A stretch of 64,000 nucleotides of DNA from Melieria omissa (lineage: Eukaryota > Arthropoda > Insecta > Diptera > Ulidiidae), in contig OZ020269.1 in assembly GCA_963971225.1 (NCBI GenBank), positions 19,652,921-19,716,920 of the forward strand. The letters are read 5' to 3'. This document shows positions 58,334 to 64,000 of the stretch, one piece after another; position 1 is the first letter of the stretch, and the number at the start of each line of letters is the position of its first letter. The notes under the pieces are model-generated. The model was given only the letters and a program-made list of their open reading frames with translations, had not been told where the DNA came from and did not search any database. The translations under genes and the position numbers were made by a program.

Positions 58334-59890
58334 GTGAGCGTGACGTTTGTGTGTGTGTTGGGGAGAGAGACAGCTGCGACACTGAGCGCCAACATATGAA
58401 GACCCACTAAGGACAGCGAGAGGAGTGTTATGCAAAAATTGTGGTGTTTTATTGTTTATGGTTTTATGTTTTGAATTAAAAAGTTCGAATTATCAGCTGT
58501 TGATAGCGATCAGTATTCTTTTGGGTATAAACGACTTGAGTGCTGGGGCTCGAAGAGCGCAATGGCCAGCAAGAAATTTCATGCGCCGTTATAACTGGAT
58601 TTTCAATGCAGAATCATCTAACTTTCTATAAACTCCGCGATGACGTTGAAGGTGTTCGCAGCACTTTTTGTTTTTTCAGTTAGTACGGGGGATTAAACCG
58701 TAGTTTACGTTGAATTTCAGACAGTGACTAACAGATGAGTGTATTTTTTTAGTATATAAAATGTCTATGGAGCAAAACGTTGGCCATTTTGCTCTTTGCA
58801 AGTTAAAAAAAGAAATAAAAGTTTTCACAATTAGTTGGCACTGTTGTGGAGTAAAAACAAAGTTTAAGTGTTTTTTAACTTAAAAATATGGTTTCTAGAC
58901 AGTAAATACAAACAATAGCAGCTTTAAATTATCGTTGTATGTTTTTTTTTATTGTTTTTAAGACATTTGGAGTCAATAAAAAGTAGTAATGTGGTTAGTA
59001 AGAAGCAACATTTTAGCAGTAAAAACATAAAACAATTAAAGTTGTAATAGTTATAATAACACGTTTCTTACATGTAAAACTGGATTTTGGCAGAAAACAT
59101 TCAGTGATAATCTGTTTAATCCCATTCAAGTCTTAAAGCAACAAGTCTGATGGAAGACCCATAAGTTTTAGTAGGAACTCTGGCTAAGGCTTTTCGATTT
59201 GGTCACTAGTCATACAATTAAGTTATTATATACTATAGTAGTAAATTAAATAGAGTGCAGCCAGATTAATGAGCCATTACTAACTATTGGTGCAAATCTT
59301 AGAAAGTCTCGAGTGATAATAAAAAAGCACAGTTCCTCTTCAATTCAAACCTCTTTTTGCAGCATAATCTGCTTAAGTTGTGTCAACTGTTAGAATAAAT
59401 TTAATTTTTTAAATGCGATCTTGGAAAATTCGGCTTTTTTTCTACTCTTTCTGTGATTAAGGCGTTTTGAAAAATATACCATTCGTAGTTCATAGTTGAG
59501 TTGCTGAGTTCAAAAATAGTTTCCAGTTCAATTAACATTTCCAATTACAAAAACGTCACAAACCACCGAGGCAAATGTCAACGCATTTATAATCCCTTCT
59601 AATTTACATGACAACAACAAGAACTGTCTTATTGAGTGTTTCTATTGCAATTAGAGTCCCATACTTTGTATGTACAATGCAGCTATGCGTAGCGGTTCAG
59701 TTAAAATCTATAATTTCTCATAATTGAATGCCGACCTTCTCCTACAGCGTGAAATTCACGGTCAGTTAGTTTATACATTGTTTTTTACATACCTAAGTAC
59801 ATATTAAGAAAATTTACAGATTTTCATATTATTTGCATTCTTTCAGATTCTCTTTAAACTACTAAAAACGAAGAGACTTTTTGCTGGATA
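58334..59890. other. Probable 5' intron of Hydr1, AT-rich
   Basis: No coding region is seen. If the exon at 58279-58333 is real, 58334-59846 is a first intron and 59847-59890 is 5' untranslated sequence. Confidence 0.35.
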
Positions 59891-61879
59891 ATGCTTTATT
59901 CCATGTATTGCTATTTGTCCAATTTGCCACGTTGGCACGTTTTGGCATTTGCACTGGTTGCCTATGTGATTTACTATCTCATACAAGTGGTTAAGGTGAG
60001 TCAGTTCACAGCGCATAAATATGTATACATTGTGTGCACGAGACATTTAAATAAACATTTGCTCTTCCTACACAGCGTCCCATACTTGCCTGTTCCGATG
60101 GGCCATTCAAAGATTTTCTAATGAAAAAAATGCCCACACTCGAGATGAAATTCTGGCCAACTTTCTGGTGTGTGGAGAGTCGCGCACAAACCGTCTTTGC
60201 CAGCATACTGCGATCACAAATTATACCAAATATTAACTATAAAAGGTATGTTGAACACGAACTCAAATGACCGACAATGAGTCCGACAACGAGTGCGAGG
60301 ATAACAATTATAATGCAATCAAGTAGCCTAAACACAATTGGGCACTGCTTTCTGAATATTATTGATCCACGTTCTCTTGCTGGGCACTTAAATTCGAGTT
60401 ATTTTCGTACAAGTTTCCATTAACAAAATCGATTACAATTTGTAGGGAAATTTTGGCGCTCAAAGATGGTGGCGAGGTGGCGTTGGACTGGATGGAAGAT
60501 GGTTGTGCCAAGGATGCGCCCTGCATCATAATTTTGCCGGGTTTAACGGGCGAATCGCAGGCGGAGTACATCAAGTGCCTTGTGTTGGCTGCCAACAATG
60601 CCGGCATGCGTGTGGTTGTGTTCAATAATCGCGGTCTGGGCGGCATCGAGCTGAAAACGCCACGTCTCTACTGTGCCTCGAACTGCGAAGATCTGTCAGA
60701 AGTGGTGCACCATGTGCGCAAAGCTGTGCCCGCCAAATGCAAACTGGGCGCAACTGGCATTTCGATGGGTGGCTTAATTTTAGGTGCGTTGCAAAGTTAT
60801 GAAAGTAAAAGACCTAAAATAGTTATCCATATTTTTGGGAACAAAAAAATTGCCCCAATTTAAGAAGTTGCAATTAATTTCTTAAAAAACGTATAACTTT
60901 CTTAAAACTTATTATAATGGTTTTAATATGAATGCATTAAATTAATGGAATCAAAATCATAATAATCTCTACGAATCTGCAGGAAATTACTTGGTGCGCA
61001 AGAGCGACGAGGCGCGCACGCATCTGTCTGCCGCAAAGATCATTTCAGTGCCGTGGGATGTACAAAAAGGTAAATAGATTTTTTGTTTAAAACATCTTCC
61101 AGTGAATATACTTTCAAAAACTGTTCCCCCAGGTTCCGCCAATATTGAAAAACCCATACTGAACAGTCTGCTTGGCAGACATCTGGCCGGCAGCCTCTGT
61201 CGCACTTTGAGCAATTGTGAAATCTACAAGGACACCGATATCGACATGGAGCGCATACTATCGGCAAGTCTTGTGCTCGTGCCCATGTAAAAATCTTAAA
61301 AAAAAATAATGTGTTTTTTTCTTTTCGCAGTGCAAAACCATCAAAGAATTCGATGCGCTCTTCACGTCCAAACAATTCGGTTACGCTCATGTCGACGACT
61401 ACTACAGCGATGCCACTTTGCACAACAAACTAGATCACATTTCGGTGCCTTTGCTGTGCCTCAGCGCTGCTGATGATCCCTTCCAACCGTTGGATGGTAA
61501 TTCCTTTCAATTATTTGCCTTATGTGAATTTCTTTCAACTGTACATTATTTCTGCTCAGCCATACCCATCAAAGCTGCCGAGCAGTGCACGCATGTGGCC
61601 ATAGTGGTCACAGCACGCGGCGGTCATATTGGCTTTCTCGAGGGCTGGTGGCCATCTACCAAAGATCAGTACATGGGTCGCCTCTTTGCCGAGTTCTTCA
61701 CGAAGGCGCTCTTTGACGAGGACGGCGAATTCAAGCGAACCGCGGAGCAGCTACATGCTCAATACGTGGCCAAGCAGGAGTTGATCTCGCGGACACCCAC
61801 ACCACCCGCGGCGGCATCGAAACCAACAACGCCACTACTGAGCGCTGAAGAGCTGGTCGAGAAATTCATGGAAATGTAG
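59891..61879 (+). CDS. Hydr1: Alpha/beta hydrolase of the ABHD1/3 type
   Basis: Seven exons, 59891-59995, 60076-60245, 60446-60783, 60983-61069, 61133-61263, 61331-61496 and 61560-61879, total 1,317 bp, giving 438 residues. An N-terminal hydrophobic anchor (VLAFALVAYVIYYLIQVV, residues about 17-34) is followed by the hydrolase fold. The probable triad is Ser198 in GISMGG, Asp325 or Asp326 in SAADDPFQP, and His355 in RGGHIGF. An oxyanion-type loop is seen in ILPGLTGES. Mammalian ABHD3 is a membrane phospholipase that cleaves medium-chain phosphatidylcholines; the exact substrate here is unknown. Intron 5 (61264-61330) uses a GC donor (TCG|GCAAGT): the frame runs into a stop unless this is used, and the join ILS|CKTIKEFDALFTSK matches the family. 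Symbol chosen because Drosophila Hydr1 is, as far as I recall, beside alc. Confidence 0.9.
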
Positions 61880-62772
61880 TTGGAGCATGCGGCGCTGAGC
61901 AGGCAGTTTGGACTCTTGCGGGGCAATGAACGTTCGTGCGCTGTGCAAAATCTCAGTCGCTGAGAGCGTGTGGGAACAACTAAGCAATAACTCTAAGCAA
62001 ATTGCATTTGGATGGAAAATTGTATATCTTTTCATTTCTTATGTGCATGCGGACATGCAGAGAATGTAACGTAGTCTAGCATTTCGAACATTTGGCTTTT
62101 CGGAGAACAAACCTAAAACAAACAAACGTAGAATCGCTTTAAATTCCCAAGACAGTAAAATTCTAAAATCACTTAGCTTTAAAATTGTAGTAACGAAACG
62201 TTTCAAACATATGTAAATTGCAATGACTGTATACGATTTAGGTACAAACACACTTAACATATTTAAATAACTAAAATATGATTGTTAAGTAATGCTTCGA
62301 GTACCTTTGTCGGGATTTATAGAGTACCAGAACTGCTGCAGGAGTTCGAAGAAAACCTGAGCACTTCAATGCTGGTTATCAAATCATTGCTGGATTATAA
62401 GAATGGCCCTCCAAGTGCCCGAAGGTATTCGGTGCTAGGAATGAAAACAGTTACCTGAACACTATGTTTGTTGAAATTTTACGTTTAAGTTTTGTTTATA
62501 TATAAAAAAAAGTCGTACGGCAACTTCTTCGGCCTAAAACGACACAGCAACTATTTGTACAATATGTATTAGAGAAACCAACAAATATGGGCAATGCTTT
62601 AGATCACATATCGAATGATTCCAATTATGCGTAAATTGTTTGCATACGTTGCGATATGTTTAGAAATTTGGCATAGTTTTATGATATAAAACAATAATTA
62701 TATATTTATTATTAATACTATACACGATCGCGTGCAGCAAATTTAAATTATTTTCTTTAAATTATGTAGTAA

Positions 62773-62778
62773 AATAAA
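62773..62778 (+). terminator. Poly(A) signal AATAAA for Hydr1
   Basis: It lies 894 bp after the Hydr1 stop. It is the first canonical signal downstream on this strand. The sequence between is AT-rich with no coding signal, consistent with a long 3' untranslated region. Confidence 0.5.
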
Positions 62779-63553
62779 GTATTTTATTTAATTGAGCGTT
62801 TCATTGGTTTTATAAACTAACGCATAATTTTTGTCGTGTTCTCAGCTTTAATGCTAGTTGGCTCAGCCCCACACCGAATTCATTTTCAATCCTACTTTTA
62901 GACATGATCTAGTTAGCTCCAATTTCAGTCATCATTATCATAATTCTGTGGTCAAAAGCAATAACCGCTTAAGTCCACTTAAGAAGAAATTGAGTTATGG
63001 ATGCCGCCACGTTTCCATGACTGTGCTCTACGTTTGTGTAAAATCGGGGAGTTTGTAACTTTAAAATAAAAAAAGTTATTAACAAAAACCTATTCGCATT
63101 CCCATAACGAACACACTACGCGCTAAAACTTTAAAACGAGATTGCTCGAAACAGCAATTTTCCACTCAGGCGATTATTGCTTTTGATCACAGAATTGTTA
63201 ATCTAGCAGTTTCTAACGAGTTCAATCCAATAATTTCAAGTATTTAAAGAATTTTATTAATTTTTTTTAACAATTTTCGCTCATCGGACAAAGATGAGCA
63301 CACATTCGTTTTTTTTATACTAATTTCTATAAATATATATATTTTCATCCGAACAAAGTATAAACAAAATATAGAAGTAATTATTTTTAGAGAATATAAT
63401 GAGATATCTAAATCATACGTAAATCATCGCCTTGCCGAAACTACAATTAGTTAGATTAAACGATACGAATATATGTAGCTTTGATCAGCTCGATAAGTGC
63501 AACACATCACGCACATTCCCTCCACAAATGTCGTCAACATTGTTAGCTGCGAT
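62779..63553. other. Convergent gap between Hydr1 and alc
   Basis: AT-rich DNA, with no coding signal. It should contain the 3' untranslated region of alc (minus strand); a minus-strand AATAAA appears near 63253. Confidence 0.4.
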
Positions 63554-64000
63554 TTAGATTGGTTTGTACAGCAGCGTGGTGACATATTTCTTGCGATACC
63601 TATGCGTAGCGCTCAGCACCATAACGCCATCCTTGATCGACAGCGCATACAAGTGATTCAACATGACATGGTTAGGTTCTGGCAGCAGCGTAGGCTCACA
63701 CTAAAAACATAACAAAACAACACAATTAATTCTAATAAATGCTGACAATTAAATTTTGATTGAACGCACCGATAGCGGCGTGTCCTTGTTTAAGATGACT
63801 TGCAGCAAATGCGGCGGCAACACTGGTGGGCCGGATACCTTCTCCCATGGCTTGGCTTGTGGAACTTCTTGCGAGTACTCACGCTCGGCATAGTTGGGCG
63901 CGTTCTCGCTATCCTTGGCAAGCGCTTGGAAAACCTCAAAGTCCGACTGACGCACCGATACTAAATTATTCTTCACGCCCTCATCAGTCTCGATGCTTTT
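63554..64000 (-). CDS. alc: AMP-activated protein kinase beta subunit, C-terminal part
   Basis: Two exons lie on the minus strand: 63770-64000 (continues past the window edge) and 63554-63700. Together they encode the ASC domain that binds the alpha and gamma subunits: PWEKVSGPPVLPPHLLQVIL, NKDTPLS, joined to CEPTLLPEPNHVMLNHLYAL, SIKDGVMVLSATHRYRKKYV and TTLLYKPI, the standard C-terminus of AMPK beta. The glycogen-binding CBM48 and the N-terminus are outside the window. The beta subunit is the scaffold of the energy-sensing kinase. Donor TCG|GTGCGT and acceptor TTTTTAG|TGT are phase 0. Partial at its 5' end only because the window stops. Confidence 0.95.

Overview
This is a window of insect nuclear DNA, almost certainly from a higher fly. 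All the confident genes have short GT-AG introns and read as fly proteins. Hydr1, alc, rho-7 and RnrS are, as far as I recall, also neighbours in Drosophila. The many mariner, hAT, piggyBac-like and SINE copies and the AT-rich spacers suggest a tephritid-like fruit fly, but that narrower placement is inference.

Layout: 1-2.9 kb is spacer with a LINE scrap and a 599-bp hAT-type MITE. From 2.9 to 32.4 kb runs one plus-strand gene that I cannot name. It has thirteen phase-consistent coding exons encoding about 5,270 residues: a membrane-anchor N-terminus, then one 12,969-bp exon made of about 134 copies of a 30-residue Pro/Glu/Ala/Thr/Val unit, then a more ordinary acidic and Ser-rich tail. Earlier stop codons with their own poly(A) signals imply several 3' isoforms. 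Its 7.6-kb intron holds a piggyBac-like element, a GGGGAGAG-ended element and a deleted mariner. A later intron holds a 206-bp pogo-like MITE and a 1.2-kb mariner.

32.4-36.2 kb is AT-rich spacer with a chimeric mariner/Tc3-like remnant. From 36.2 to 39.1 kb (minus strand) lies a LysM plus transmembrane protein gene whose second large intron contains the complete, intronless proteasome ATPase gene Rpt1 on the same strand. RBM48 (plus strand) diverges from it, and the mitochondrial rhomboid protease rho-7 (minus strand, seven exons) converges on RBM48. 42.2-46.9 kb is a nest of transposons: two foldback-like elements, one inside a TTAA-flanked piggyBac-like element and one inside a hAT element, with target duplications that can be read directly. 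RnrS (46.9-49.9 kb, five exons) is the small subunit of ribonucleotide reductase. 49.9-59.8 kb is mostly spacer with a second deleted mariner, a tRNA-derived SINE with a 9-bp duplication, a TA-flanked element and piggyBac-like MITEs. Hydr1 (59.9-61.9 kb, seven exons) is an alpha/beta hydrolase of the ABHD1/3 type. The window ends in the last two exons of alc (AMP kinase beta subunit, minus strand).

The genes are unrelated housekeeping functions (protein turnover, dNTP supply, mitochondrial proteolysis, energy sensing, lipid hydrolysis) and form no operon-like system. The most unusual content is the giant repeat exon and the layered transposon structures.
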